The position numbers and the translations under genes were made by a program. From the NCBI GenBank assembly GCA_963675055.2, contig CAXXJE010000002.1, positions 620,001-684,000 on the forward strand: a stretch of DNA of 64,000 nucleotides, written 5' to 3'. A model generated the notes under the pieces. It saw only the letters and a program-made list of their open reading frames with translations. It ran no database searches and was not told the origin of the DNA. The DNA is from PGYT01 sp963675055 (GTDB taxonomy: Bacteria; Bacteroidota; Ignavibacteria; Ignavibacteriales; Melioribacteraceae). Below, piece after piece: positions 53,578-63,055 of this stretch (the first letter of the stretch is position 1; the number at the start of each line of letters is the position of its first letter).

Positions 53578-54339
53578 CTAGAACACTCCAAGCAGTTTTA
53601 ACGACATTATAAACACGGCCAGTATTAGAACCAACCTGATAAGTTTATCCCCTTTCTTAACAGACATTTTAGCGCCCCACCAGGCACCGAACGAAGTCCC
53701 GACCGACAGGATAATGCCGTACTTCCAGTTTACATTATCTGTTAACGCAAAAATTATAATTGCGGGTAACGTATAGATAAGCACGATAAATACTTTGTGC
53801 ATATTGACGAATACGAGATTCAATTTCATAAGATGATTCAGTGCAGCCATCAATATAAATCCAACACCAACCTGAATAAATCCGCCGTAAAACCCGATGC
53901 CGAACATAGCCGCATAAACAAGCCAGGACTGTTTCCCCTCAGGATTATCGAGATACTCTTTTTTCTTGCCGGGGAAAATCATTGTAACAATCATCCCTAT
54001 CATAACAATACCCAGAATTGTCTCGAACAATTGATCGCTGATCCGTACCGAAAGCAGAGCTCCGGCAATGGCGCCGGGTAAAGTGAACAATGCCAGTTTT
54101 AAACTAATATTGAAATGCTGGTACTTCTCTCGTTTAAATGAATAAACAGCTGATGCAGTCTGGAACATGATGGCAATTCGGTTTGTACCGTTGGCGACTG
54201 TTGCGTCGAGTCCCATGAATATTAGTGCCGGAAGAGTTAGCGTTGATCCACCGCCTGCATTAACATTTATAAATCCGGCCACAGAACCGACAACGAACAA
54301 CAAGAGGATATTCAGCAGATCGTTCATATTAGCAAACAA
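53578..54339 (-). CDS. TauE/SafE-family permease
   Basis: 253 aa with about eight membrane helices. The N-terminal SVAGFINVNAGGGSTLTLPA and the central GFYGGFIQVGVGFIL are the duplicated TauE/SafE motif. Anion exporter family; substrate not determinable. Unrelated in position to the other family member at 22.4 kb. Confidence 0.9.
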   Translation of the reverse strand: MFANMNDLLNILLLFVVGSVAGFINVNAGGGSTLTLPALIFMGLDATVANGTNRIAIMFQTASAVYSFKREKYQHFNISLKLALFTLPGAIAGALLSVRISDQLFETILGIVMIGMIVTMIFPGKKKEYLDNPEGKQSWLVYAAMFGIGFYGGFIQVGVGFILMAALNHLMKLNLVFVNMHKVFIVLIYTLPAIIIFALTDNVNWKYGIILSVGTSFGAWWGAKMSVKKGDKLIRLVLILAVFIMSLKLLGVF

Positions 54340-54539
54340 AATATTTAGTGATGATGTTTAAAATATCGATTATTTCTATTCCAAACCTGTTAATAAACCG
54401 GCACAATGATTGAAACAAACATCTAATTGAATAATCCGGTAAGATTTCAATAATATTTCTGTTTTGCTGATGTTTCAGCTTGCCTTTTGTTGAGCAATTG
54501 TTTTATATTCGCATAAGTTTATAAGCATTGGGTTTCATT

Positions 54540-54730
54540 AAAGAATGAAAAGGGAATCCGGTGATCCCACATTCGGGATATTCCGGAACTGTACCCGCAA
54601 CTGTAATTCCGGTTCTGCTTCAAGTGGAACAAAAATTTATGTGTTTAACGCCACTGTCTACGATCCGACGGACGGGATGGGAAGGCAAGCATAAATCGGA
54701 AAAGTCAGGAGACCTGCCTGGTGTTTTTAT
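54540..54730 (+). promoter_or_regulatory. Cobalamin (AdoCbl) riboswitch
   Basis: The conserved parts of the cobalamin riboswitch appear in order: GGGAATCCGGTG (54552-54563), ACTGTACCCGCAACTGTAA (54588-54606), GCCACTG (54650-54656), GGGATGGGAAGGC (around 54674-54686) and the B12 box AGTCAGGAGACCTGCC (54703-54718). It precedes metE by about 150 bp, and in known cases it shuts off B12-independent isozymes when cobalamin is plentiful. Confidence 0.96.
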
Positions 54731-54757
54731 TAAAGGCTTTCGGGAATTGAAGCTGGA

Positions 54758-54797
54758 ATTGAAAGATAAATAGTTTTGTATCTATCTTCCTTTCAAT
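54758..54797 (+). promoter_or_regulatory. Candidate expression platform hairpin of the riboswitch
   Basis: ATTGAAAG (54758-54765) pairs with CTTTCAAT (54790-54797), with further partial pairing inside. It lies between the B12 box and metE. The following sequence is pyrimidine-rich but lacks a pure T run, so transcriptional or translational control cannot be chosen. Confidence 0.4.
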
Positions 54798-54880
54798 CGC
54801 TCTCTTCATATATAACTATCTTTCTCGGAAGCATACCAAAACCTAATTAAAATCAATTAATAATCTTGAGGTTATTGAGT

Positions 54881-57175
54881 ATGCTTAAGAACAATCTTGG
54901 AATGCCCCGGATAGGGCTCAACAGGGAATTAAAAAAGGACTGCGAAAAGTACTGGGCAGGCAAAATTCCCATTAGCGAATTATTCGAAACCGGTTATTCA
55001 ATACGTAAAAAGAATCTGGAGCTTCAGCTTGAAGCGGGTATTGACTTAATACCCTGCAACGATTTCAGTTACTATGATCAGGTTCTCGATACGTCATTAA
55101 TGGTGGGAAATATTCCTCAACGTTATCAAAGGGTACCGGAACTCAGCGATTCGGAAATAGACCTGTACTTTGCCATGGCCCGGGGATATCAAAGTTCGGA
55201 ATTTGATTTAACTGCAATGGAAATGACAAAATGGTTTGACACCAATTATCATTACATTGTCCCCGAGTTTTCTAAGGATCAGAAATTCAAATTTACATCA
55301 ACTAAGATAATTGACGAATTTATTGAAGCGAAAAAAATCCTCGGCAAGTCCGCCAAACCGGTGCTAATTGGACCAGTTTCCTACTTACTTCTCGGTAAAG
55401 AAAAAGAAATGGGTTTTAATCGTATTGAGTTGATTGAAAAACTTCTTCCAGTATACCTGGAGGTACTGGATTCCTTGTCACGAAAAGGAGCCGAATGGAT
55501 TCAGTTCGATGAGCCGTTCCTCGCGCTGGATATCACGGACAAAGTAAGAGAAGCATTTGTTAATACTTATGATTCAATCAACAAAAAATTTCCCGGGTTG
55601 AAAATTCTTCTTGCAACTTATTTTGAAGGATTAAGAGATAACGCTGAATTTACCGGCTCTCTGCCTGTAAGCGCGCTTCATATCGATCTGGTTCGCGATG
55701 ACGCACAATTGGATAGTGTATTAGAACACTTCAAAGGAAATAAAATATTATCGTTGGGTTTGATTGACGGAAGGAATATTTGGAAAAACGAGTATAAAAA
55801 ATCGCTCGAGTATATCGACAAAGTAAATTCAAGACTCGGCGGAAAGAGAACAATGATATCCCCGTCCTGTTCACTTTTACATACGCCGTTCGACCTGGAG
55901 GTTGAAACCGAACTTGATCCGGAAATTAAAAGCTGGATGGCTTTTGCCAGGCAAAAGCTCAGTGAATTGAATGATCTGCACAAAATAATTGAAGGTGATG
56001 AAAGTCTCCTGAAACAGAACGCTGTCGCAATTGAAAGCAGGAGTAATTCAGCTCTTATTCATAAACAGAATATAAAAGACCGTGTAAAGTCCATAGGTAA
56101 AAATGATTTACGCCGTAAAAACAATTTCGAAAAACGCCGGGCGAAACAGAGAGAAAAAATAATCCTTCCATCATTTCCTACTACTACAATCGGTTCTTTC
56201 CCACAAACTCAGGATGTACGCCGGCTAAGAGCAAAACTGAAAAAGGGAGAAATCACATTAAAACAGTATGAACAGGAAATTGAATCTGAAATTGAAAAGA
56301 CTATCTGCTTCCAGGAAGAAGCCGGAATTGACGTCCTTGTACACGGGGAGTTCGAGCGAAACGATATGGTTGAATATTTCGGCGAACAGCTCAACGGATT
56401 TACTTTTACTAAAAACGGGTGGGTACAAAGTTACGGCAGCAGGTGTGTAAAACCGCCGGTAATTTACGGTGATGTTGAACGAACTAAAGATATGACAGTT
56501 CGTTGGTCGAAATTCGCTCAATCAAAAACCGATAAACTTGTTAAGGGGATGCTAACAGGTCCGGTAACAATTCTACAATGGTCGTTTGTACGGAATGACC
56601 GGCCGCGTTCCGAGACTACTATGCAAATAGCGCTTGCATTAAGAGATGAAGTTATTGCATTGGAGAAGTCCGGAATAAAAATAATTCAAATAGACGAACC
56701 GGCAATCCGCGAAGGACTTCCGCTACGAATGAATGATTGGAAATCATATCTCGACTGGGCTGTTATGGCATTTCGTGTAGCCTCTTCCGGCGTAAGAGAT
56801 GAAACTCAGATTCATACTCATATGTGCTACAGCGAGTTCAACGATATTATCGAATCGATAACGGGAATGGATGCCGACGTTATAACAATTGAAACATCAC
56901 GTTCCCAAATGGAATTGCTTGACGCTTTCGTCGATTATAAGTATCCGAATGAAATCGGTCCGGGCGTTTATGATATTCACTCCCCTCGTGTGCCTACCGT
57001 TGGAGAAATGGTAGATTTACTTAAAAAAGCAACTCAGTTGTTACCGGCGGAAAACATTTGGGTTAATCCCGATTGCGGACTCAAAACACGCAGGTGGGAA
57101 GAAACGGAAGCTTCGTTGAAAAATATGGTTAAGGCCGCCGGAGTAATAAGATCTCAAACTAAAATTAATAGGTAA
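54881..57175 (+). CDS. metE: Cobalamin-independent methionine synthase
   Basis: 764 aa from ATG 54881 with GAGG 9 nt upstream (a TTG further up at 54866 is less likely). The N-terminal half (MetE_N) begins NNLGMPRIGLNRELKKDCEK; the C-terminal catalytic half begins at about residue 430 (LPSFPTTTIGSFPQTQDVR). Zinc ligands are in HTHMCYSEFND (His, Cys), the Glu of VITIETSRSQ and NPDCGLKTRRW (Cys). It methylates homocysteine using methyltetrahydrofolate without B12, and is placed behind the riboswitch as expected. Confidence 0.97.
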   Translation: MLKNNLGMPRIGLNRELKKDCEKYWAGKIPISELFETGYSIRKKNLELQLEAGIDLIPCNDFSYYDQVLDTSLMVGNIPQRYQRVPELSDSEIDLYFAMARGYQSSEFDLTAMEMTKWFDTNYHYIVPEFSKDQKFKFTSTKIIDEFIEAKKILGKSAKPVLIGPVSYLLLGKEKEMGFNRIELIEKLLPVYLEVLDSLSRKGAEWIQFDEPFLALDITDKVREAFVNTYDSINKKFPGLKILLATYFEGLRDNAEFTGSLPVSALHIDLVRDDAQLDSVLEHFKGNKILSLGLIDGRNIWKNEYKKSLEYIDKVNSRLGGKRTMISPSCSLLHTPFDLEVETELDPEIKSWMAFARQKLSELNDLHKIIEGDESLLKQNAVAIESRSNSALIHKQNIKDRVKSIGKNDLRRKNNFEKRRAKQREKIILPSFPTTTIGSFPQTQDVRRLRAKLKKGEITLKQYEQEIESEIEKTICFQEEAGIDVLVHGEFERNDMVEYFGEQLNGFTFTKNGWVQSYGSRCVKPPVIYGDVERTKDMTVRWSKFAQSKTDKLVKGMLTGPVTILQWSFVRNDRPRSETTMQIALALRDEVIALEKSGIKIIQIDEPAIREGLPLRMNDWKSYLDWAVMAFRVASSGVRDETQIHTHMCYSEFNDIIESITGMDADVITIETSRSQMELLDAFVDYKYPNEIGPGVYDIHSPRVPTVGEMVDLLKKATQLLPAENIWVNPDCGLKTRRWEETEASLKNMVKAAGVIRSQTKINR

Positions 57176-57191
57176 GGAATCACATTTTTAA

Positions 57192-57455
57192 ATGTCGTTA
57201 CACGAAACCAAATATTGTCCGAGGTGTAGAGAAGAGTTTGAATGCAAACCGGGTAACATTACACAATGTCAGTGCTTTACTGTAAATCTGACCAAACAGG
57301 AAATACAATTAATAAGAGAATTATATGATAATTGTTTGTGTAAACAGTGCCTCATTGCAGTGAAAGGCAAATTGAAAAGATACAAAAATGAATTGCGATT
57401 AAAGTTTGTAACAAAACATATAAAAAATTTACCAGTTACAGGAATTAAAATATAA
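57192..57455 (+). CDS. Cysteine-rich CWC family protein
   Basis: 87 aa. Cys pattern CPRC, FECKPGN, CQC, then CLCKQCL is that of the CWC-type family (PF14375 as I recall). The cysteines probably bind metal; no function is established. It starts 16 bp after metE and is followed 76 bp later by nrdD, so it lies inside the B12-regulated run. Confidence 0.88.
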   Translation: MSLHETKYCPRCREEFECKPGNITQCQCFTVNLTKQEIQLIRELYDNCLCKQCLIAVKGKLKRYKNELRLKFVTKHIKNLPVTGIKI

Positions 57456-57531
57456 TCTTATCCCCTGTACTAGAACTAATAAATATTCAGGTAGCAAAAT
57501 AATTTATGGAATTATTCTCCGGAGATATTTT

Positions 57532-59637
57532 ATGAACGAGACCACCTTCTCTATTAACGATGTGATTAAAAGAAACGGCGAAACAGCCCAATTCGAAACT
57601 CAAAAAATTTTTCATGCAATAAAAAAAGCAGGTGCATCAACAGGTGAGTTCAGTGAAGATGTCGCGAGAATGCTGTGTTTAAAAACAATTAGTATTATTC
57701 AGCAACTTTACCTGGATAATACTCCTTCCGTTGAGAACATACAAGACTGTGTTGAAGAGATTCTAATAAGCTCACCATTTAAGAAAACAGCGAAATCATA
57801 CATTTTATACAGGGATCAACATACAAGATTAAGAGAATTTTCACTAAATGCGCAGGTTGAGTTAATGGATGGTTATCTCGAAAAAACAGACTGGCAGGTA
57901 AATGAGAACAGCAACATGAGTTATTCTTTACAGGGATTAAACAATTACATTTCCTCGGAAGTCAGCAAGGTTTATTGGCTTAATAAAATTTACACGGCAC
58001 ACATAAGAGAAGCACATCTCTCAGGTGATTTTCACATTCACGATCTTGGTCTTCTCAGTGTTTATTGCGTCGGCTGGGATTTATATGATCTACTCCTAAA
58101 CGGCTTCCAGGGAGCCGTCGGAAAAATAGAATCGAAACCGGCTAAGCATTTTCGAAGCACTCTCGGCCAGATAGTTAATTTCTTTTACACTTTACAAGGT
58201 GAAGCAGCCGGCGCACAGGCATTTTCGAATTTCGACACTTTACTTGCTCCTTTTATTCGATATGACAATCTAACTTACAATGAAGTAAAACAGGCAATGC
58301 AGGAGTTTCTTTTCAATGTAAATATCCCGACACGCGTCGGTTTTCAAACACCTTTTACGAATGTTACTCTTGATCTTACGGTTCCCTCTTACTATGCCGA
58401 TAAAGCAGTAATAATAGGCGGAGAAATGCAGAGCGAGACTTATGCGGGTTTTCAGAAAGAGATGGATATTTTTAATAAAGCCTTTCTAGAAGTAATGAAA
58501 GAAGGCGATGCGAAAGGACGCGTTTTCACATTCCCGATCCCCACTTTCAATCTTAGTGAAGATTTCGAATGGGATAATCCCCAGCTTGATATTCTATGGG
58601 AAATAACCGCAAAATACGGAATTCCATACTTTGCAAACTTCATCAATTCCGAGATGAAACCTGAAGATGCGCGAAGTATGTGCTGCCGTTTACGAATAGA
58701 TAACCGCGAACTAAACAGGAAAGGCGGTGGTCTATTCGGAGCCTCCCCGCTAACCGGTTCCATTGGTGTTGTTACGATTAATCTGCCTAGAATCGGTTTC
58801 TTGTCGAAAAACGAAAATGAATTTTTCAGCAGGCTCGGAGAGCTTATGAAACTGGCAAAAGAAAGTCTGGAAATTAAACGTAAAATACTCGAGCAGTTTA
58901 TGAATAAAAACCTTTACCCGTATATGAAATTTTATCTAAGAAGCGTTAAAGAACGATTCGATGAATACTGGAAGAATCACTTCTCTACAATCGGCTTAAT
59001 AGGAATGAATGAAGCCATAATAAATTTCACAGGTGTAAGTATCGGTTCACAGGAAGGGTTGGAATTCGGAAACAGGATAATGGATTTTATACGCGAAAAA
59101 CTTGTAGAGTTCCAGGAGGAAACAGGCGAGATATACAACCTTGAAGCAACTCCCGGAGAAGGAACATCTTACAGGCTTGCACTTATTGATAAAGAAAAAT
59201 ATCCGAATATTATTTGTGCGAACGAATCGACATACATGGAAAATAATTCCCCATTTTACACAAACTCGTCGCAGCTCCCGGTTAACTTTACTGATGACGT
59301 TTTTGAGATGCTGGATTTACAGGATGACCTTCAGGCAAAGTACACCGGCGGAACAGTTCAACATTTGTTTATGGGTGAAAGAATTCAGGATACTACTTCA
59401 CTGAAAAACTTAATTAGAACAATAGCTTCGGAATACCGGCTACCCTATTTTTCCATAACTCCGACATTCAGCGTATGCCCCGTATGCGGCTACCAAGACG
59501 GCGAACATACGGCATGTCCTAATTGTGAAAACGAATGTGAAGTATACTCAAGGGTAGTCGGTTACCTCCGCCCTGTTAAACAATGGAATGACGGCAAACA
59601 AGCTGAATTTAAAATGAGAAAAGTATTTACGGCATGA
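57532..59637 (+). CDS. nrdD: Anaerobic ribonucleoside-triphosphate reductase (class III)
   Basis: 701 aa, ATG after GGAG. ATP-cone regulatory domain (about 1-95), then the ten-stranded barrel. The C-terminal zinc site is Cys649-x2-Cys652 ... Cys662-x2-Cys665 (CPVCGYQDGEHTACPNC). The glycyl radical lies in SRVVGYLRPV at Gly677. It reduces ribonucleotides without oxygen or B12. nrdG overlaps its stop by 4 bp. A plausible second target of the upstream riboswitch. Confidence 0.96.
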   Translation: MNETTFSINDVIKRNGETAQFETQKIFHAIKKAGASTGEFSEDVARMLCLKTISIIQQLYLDNTPSVENIQDCVEEILISSPFKKTAKSYILYRDQHTRLREFSLNAQVELMDGYLEKTDWQVNENSNMSYSLQGLNNYISSEVSKVYWLNKIYTAHIREAHLSGDFHIHDLGLLSVYCVGWDLYDLLLNGFQGAVGKIESKPAKHFRSTLGQIVNFFYTLQGEAAGAQAFSNFDTLLAPFIRYDNLTYNEVKQAMQEFLFNVNIPTRVGFQTPFTNVTLDLTVPSYYADKAVIIGGEMQSETYAGFQKEMDIFNKAFLEVMKEGDAKGRVFTFPIPTFNLSEDFEWDNPQLDILWEITAKYGIPYFANFINSEMKPEDARSMCCRLRIDNRELNRKGGGLFGASPLTGSIGVVTINLPRIGFLSKNENEFFSRLGELMKLAKESLEIKRKILEQFMNKNLYPYMKFYLRSVKERFDEYWKNHFSTIGLIGMNEAIINFTGVSIGSQEGLEFGNRIMDFIREKLVEFQEETGEIYNLEATPGEGTSYRLALIDKEKYPNIICANESTYMENNSPFYTNSSQLPVNFTDDVFEMLDLQDDLQAKYTGGTVQHLFMGERIQDTTSLKNLIRTIASEYRLPYFSITPTFSVCPVCGYQDGEHTACPNCENECEVYSRVVGYLRPVKQWNDGKQAEFKMRKVFTA

Positions 59638-60296
59638 AAATCGGCGGCTTTCGAAAATTCTCGTTGATCGATTACCCGGGTACTATCAGCGCAGTTATTT
59701 TTACGCAGGGATGTAACTTTCGCTGCGGGTATTGCCACAATCCGCAGCTGGTTCTTCCCGAACTTTTTGAAGAGCCAATAGACGAAAACACCATAACTGA
59801 ACACATATTAAAAAGGAAAGGTAAAATTGAAGGGGTAGTTGTCAGCGGCGGCGAACCGACAATTCATAAGGACCTCCCGGAATTTATATCGAGAATAAAA
59901 CAGCATGGATTTAAAGTTAAGCTTGATACAAACGGAACCAATCCGAAAATGCTGCAAAATCTTTTAAAACAAAACCTGCTTGATATTGTTGCGATGGATT
60001 TGAAAACCGTTTTTCAAAAATACAAATCTGTTTGTAATACCGAGGTAAATATACAAATCATCAAGAACTCAATTGAGCTCCTAAAGAAATCGGGAATTGA
60101 AATAGTTTTTAGAACAACAGTGTTAAAAGGAATTCATTCTTTTCAAGATTTGAGAGAATTGAAATCTATTTCAAACAACAAACTGATAATTCAAAACTTT
60201 CAGCTTAGGAATAAAAATCTTGTTTCTTTGAGTTATACTGAAAATAGCACTTTTACAGAATCTGAACTTTCCGATCTAATCAGAGATATTAATTGA
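59634..60296 (+). CDS. nrdG: Anaerobic ribonucleotide reductase activating protein
   Basis: 220 aa, start overlaps the nrdD stop (ATGA). Radical-SAM cluster motif at C27-x3-C31-x2-C34 (GCNFRCGYCHNP), then VVVSGGEPTIHKDL. It installs the glycyl radical on NrdD using S-adenosylmethionine. The C-terminal end is shorter and more basic than the core. Confidence 0.95.
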   Translation: MKIGGFRKFSLIDYPGTISAVIFTQGCNFRCGYCHNPQLVLPELFEEPIDENTITEHILKRKGKIEGVVVSGGEPTIHKDLPEFISRIKQHGFKVKLDTNGTNPKMLQNLLKQNLLDIVAMDLKTVFQKYKSVCNTEVNIQIIKNSIELLKKSGIEIVFRTTVLKGIHSFQDLRELKSISNNKLIIQNFQLRNKNLVSLSYTENSTFTESELSDLIRDIN

Positions 60297-60396
60297 TGTA
60301 TTAGGATAGTATTTGGATTTTGGCAAATTAAAGTATGTGAATTAATTGCTCTAGAATTATGACCACGTTAATTATTAAAGATATTAAAACAAGTAG

Positions 60397-60414
60397 TTTA
60401 ACTATTTAGTTAAA
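60397..60414. repeat. 18-bp inverted repeat downstream of nrdG
   Basis: TTTAACTA-TT-TAGTTAAA in an AT-rich 250-bp spacer between nrdG and the decayed locus. It could be a regulator site of the dead gene or a chance palindrome in AT-rich DNA. Confidence 0.3.
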
Positions 60415-60547
60415 TCAATTCGTATTTAAAAATAGATATAAATATTGTGCTAACCGAGGTGACAGAACTTCGCTTTACCTAATCTTTTTCAGAAAGTATT
60501 GAGCTTTGTAAAGTTTTCTAAAATTATAAAAAAAATTAACAGGGGCT

Positions 60548-60857
60548 AAAATTAATAACAATAAACTTGTATTATCTCTTATAATTCTATCAGCTTTATT
60601 TTCACGGCTTATTCCTCATCCGCCTAATTTTACACCCATAGCCGTCGTAGCTTTGTTCGGCAGAAGCTATTTCAGCAATAAAAAACTTGTATTCGCTGTT
60701 CCGTAAACCGCCATGTTCTTGAGAGACTTTATAATCGGGCTTCATACATTATTGCCTGTTGTTTACGCTTCCTTCGCGGTTATTGTTTTTATAGGATTTC
60801 AACTTCGTAACAAACGGTCCGCATTTAGAGTCGGTTCCGCAACAATAAGCGGCTCAA
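60548..60857 (+). pseudogene. DUF6580 membrane protein remnant (5' part)
   Basis: Translation gives INNNKLVLSLIILSALFSR, then LIPHPPNFTPIAVVALFG, the hallmark DUF6580 start, followed by a stop TAA (60704-60706) where the family has Leu (VP-x-TAMFLRDFIIGLH). The likely start codon is ATT (60551-60553) with AGGGG (60541-60545) before it, so the ATG seems lost too. After ATISGSI the reading changes to TonB-receptor-like sequence. Three defects make it a clear pseudogene. Confidence 0.85.
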
Positions 60858-61201
60858 TCCAATTACGCGCCAACTTAGACAATAAAGTTGAATTGCAGGG
60901 TGAAGTAACTTTCCAGGAAAGACAGTACGAGAACAAAGTGTACTGGTCGTCTGATATTGACGGCACAAAAGATTTTTTGAAATCACCGGACTTCAAGGGA
61001 TTTTTTGCTGTCGATTTGTATATGCTGGGTCCATTAAAACTTTCACTGAACGGTGTGTTAACCTGACCGACGTATGTCCCTCATGTTGCCGGCACTCCCG
61101 GAGTTACAGAAGACGAATTAGCTGAACCACAGACTTTTCTTGAAGTTAATAGGTATTCCGGGAGCCCAAAGGGGAACTCCCGGAATTTGTACAGCAATTA
61201 A
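60858..61201 (+). pseudogene. TonB-dependent receptor C-terminal remnant, fused to DUF6580
   Basis: In frame with the previous remnant: VYWSSDIDGTKDFLKSPD ... LKLSLNGVLT, a TGA stop (61064-61066), then PTYVPHVAGTPGVTEDELAE, PQTFLEVN. This is the pattern near the C-terminus of BtuB-like TonB receptors (expected Gly at the TGA). The final barrel strands are missing; a strong hairpin (61155-61186) lies at the end. The fusion implies deletion of the DNA in between. Confidence 0.75.
61155..61186. repeat. Hairpin at the end of the decayed locus
   Basis: ATTCCGGGAG (61155-61164) / CTCCCGGAAT (61177-61186), with an inner CCC/GGG pair. It may be a terminator left from the lost receptor gene or the border of the deletion; no T run follows. 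Confidence 0.6.
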
Positions 61202-61206
61202 TTTAC

Positions 61207-61455
61207 CTAAACCTTATTCCCCAAATAAATTATCTTTCGAATTGAATCGAATTGAAGATAAGGATATTCTTCCCTTATACTTTCGATTGCGTCCGTAGCG
61301 CTTACCTTCTGCTCCCGAAGAGTTTTAAACTTCTTCTTGATCTGGTAATCTCTCACTGATTTTTCGTTGATCAGATTCCTGCTCTGAAGAAGCTGATAGA
61401 TATCATCGCTTATTAAATCCGCCAACGGGTTTGATGTGATTATTGCATCCTGCAT
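61207..61455 (-). CDS. Small hypothetical protein
   Basis: 82 aa, start after GGGGG with 6-nt spacing, which supports expression. Charged and helical (NEKSVRDYQIKKKFKTLREQ, then ESIREEYPYLQ), without signal peptide or Cys. The end reads SIRKIIYLGNKV, which could be a short helix-turn-helix-like DNA-binding or protein-binding motif, but I do not recognise the family. Confidence 0.6.
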   Translation of the reverse strand: MQDAIITSNPLADLISDDIYQLLQSRNLINEKSVRDYQIKKKFKTLREQKVSATDAIESIREEYPYLQFDSIRKIIYLGNKV

Positions 61456-61544
61456 ATTTTCCCCCTTATAAGATTATTATGGAAAATGTATTATGATTAA
61501 CTGCTGTTTCTAAATTCATTTTATATAATTCCGATTTAGTACTG

Positions 61545-62129
61545 CTAGATGTCTACTTTAATTCCGTTTAAGAATGACACATATCTTGTTCTATGATCGA
61601 ACACAGCGCCGCCGCCAATTTTGGACGCAATATTAAACTTCAGTTTCGAAACAAATTGCAGCGACTCCGTTATATAGATATTGATCCCGCTTGCTGCACC
61701 GACACCGAAATGAAGTTCATTTTTATTGCTGTATTTACCGTTTTCAGACATAGTGAATCTCAAAAAGTTAAATCCTGCTTCAACTTCCAAAAACAGTTCC
61801 AAATTATGTGCCTTATTTATTCTGAAGTCAGCTCCGAGAATTAATGGGATTATTTTCATATCCTTTACAGACCTGTAAACGACAGAGCTGTTCTTGTAAT
61901 CCCGCAAGTAAATACTCTCCTGTTCACCCTCTGAAAACCCACTTGAGAGAATAAAACTAAGACTTTCACCCTTGTTTAAATGAATAGAGCCGATGTATCC
62001 TTTCAATTTGGGTCCATTTGAAGGGCTCGAAAAGCTGCGATTAAGCTCAAATTGGAGACTCTGCTGAGCCCGCAGAACCGATACCGACAAAAATGCGGTG
62101 ATAAGAAAATATTTCGCAGTTCGGCGCAT
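61545..62129 (-). CDS. Small predicted outer-membrane barrel protein
   Basis: 194 aa, signal peptide about 1-21 (AKYFLITAFLSVSVLRAQ). The mature part shows alternating beta strands and turns (LFLEVEAGFNFLRFTMSENG, FGVGAASGINIYI) like an eight-stranded OmpX/OmpW-type barrel. Unknown function. It is not obviously linked to its neighbours. Confidence 0.65.
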   Translation of the reverse strand: MRRTAKYFLITAFLSVSVLRAQQSLQFELNRSFSSPSNGPKLKGYIGSIHLNKGESLSFILSSGFSEGEQESIYLRDYKNSSVVYRSVKDMKIIPLILGADFRINKAHNLELFLEVEAGFNFLRFTMSENGKYSNKNELHFGVGAASGINIYITESLQFVSKLKFNIASKIGGGAVFDHRTRYVSFLNGIKVDI

Positions 62130-62412
62130 ATTCTTCAGAAGCTAATTATAAAAATATTAAGCACCGGAAGATATTTAAAAGACAATAATGAGATATTACA
62201 TTTCGGGAATGAGGAATATTTTCTGTTAAGCTCCACTTCTTACCTTTTAACCTTATTTTGAGAATCCGGTATGGTAGAGCTTTATCCTATAAATATTCCT
62301 TTAATTTTGGATTGTTATAATTTCCGTGTAAAAATTATTTTATAATTCGTTTAAAAACAAGTGCATTATTCGGGAACCCTAAAAAATGAGTCCGGCAGCC
62401 TGCAACAACAAT

Positions 62413-63009
62413 TTACTTATTCATGATTACAAGAGCCTCTTTTATCAAATCTTCAATACTGAGATCCGGTTTGGAGTCCAATATACTTCGGATAATTCTG
62501 TCGGCGGCTTTTTGATTATACCCCAATCCGGTTAGCGCAGCAACCGCATCGTCTTTAACGGTGAACTTGGAAGGTGCGAGTCCCGGTGAATCAATATCAT
62601 CGGAAAGTTTATCTACTTTCTCACGAAGTTCTATAATAAGCCTTTCGCCAGTTTTGCGTCCCACTCCGGGAATCGCGACTATCCTGCTTAGATTGCCGGT
62701 ACGCAAGGCCTCTTTCAATTCATCAATTTGTATCCCTGAGAGTATCCCCTGCGCGAGTTTAGGTCCGACTCCGCTAATGCTTATCAGCAGCTCGAACATT
62801 TCTTTCTCGGCAATTGTGAAGAATCCGTAAAGGTCCAGTGCGCCCTCCCGGACATGCAGGTATGTATGCAGCGAAACACTTTCGGTCTCGCTTGAAATCC
62901 TGTCGAAAGTGTTCAGGGTTATGTTTACAAGATAGCCGACACCGTTTACGTCAATAATTATCTGCGTCGGTTTCTTCGAAATTACCTTACCTGTTAAATG
63001 TCCAATCAT
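62413..63009 (-). CDS. ruvA: Holliday junction branch-migration protein RuvA
   Basis: 198 aa, the usual length. The OB-fold start MIGHLTGKVI, helix-hairpin-helix motifs (LLISISGVGPKLAQGILSG; IVAIPGVGRKTGERLIIELR) and the C-terminal RuvB-contact domain (AALTGLGYNQKAADRII) are all present. It binds four-way junctions and recruits RuvB. ruvC lies 46 bp upstream; no ruvB follows within the window. Confidence 0.97.
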   Translation of the reverse strand: MIGHLTGKVISKKPTQIIIDVNGVGYLVNITLNTFDRISSETESVSLHTYLHVREGALDLYGFFTIAEKEMFELLISISGVGPKLAQGILSGIQIDELKEALRTGNLSRIVAIPGVGRKTGERLIIELREKVDKLSDDIDSPGLAPSKFTVKDDAVAALTGLGYNQKAADRIIRSILDSKPDLSIEDLIKEALVIMNK

Positions 63010-63055
63010 ATTCAGCGCTAATTATATGGATAGAAAAATAAGTGTTTGAAAAGTT

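Noticed and set aside
60430..60545. A second cobalamin riboswitch before the DUF6580 remnant
   Set aside because: The spacer has no B12 box or other conserved block; only an AT-rich run and a possible ribosome binding site are present.
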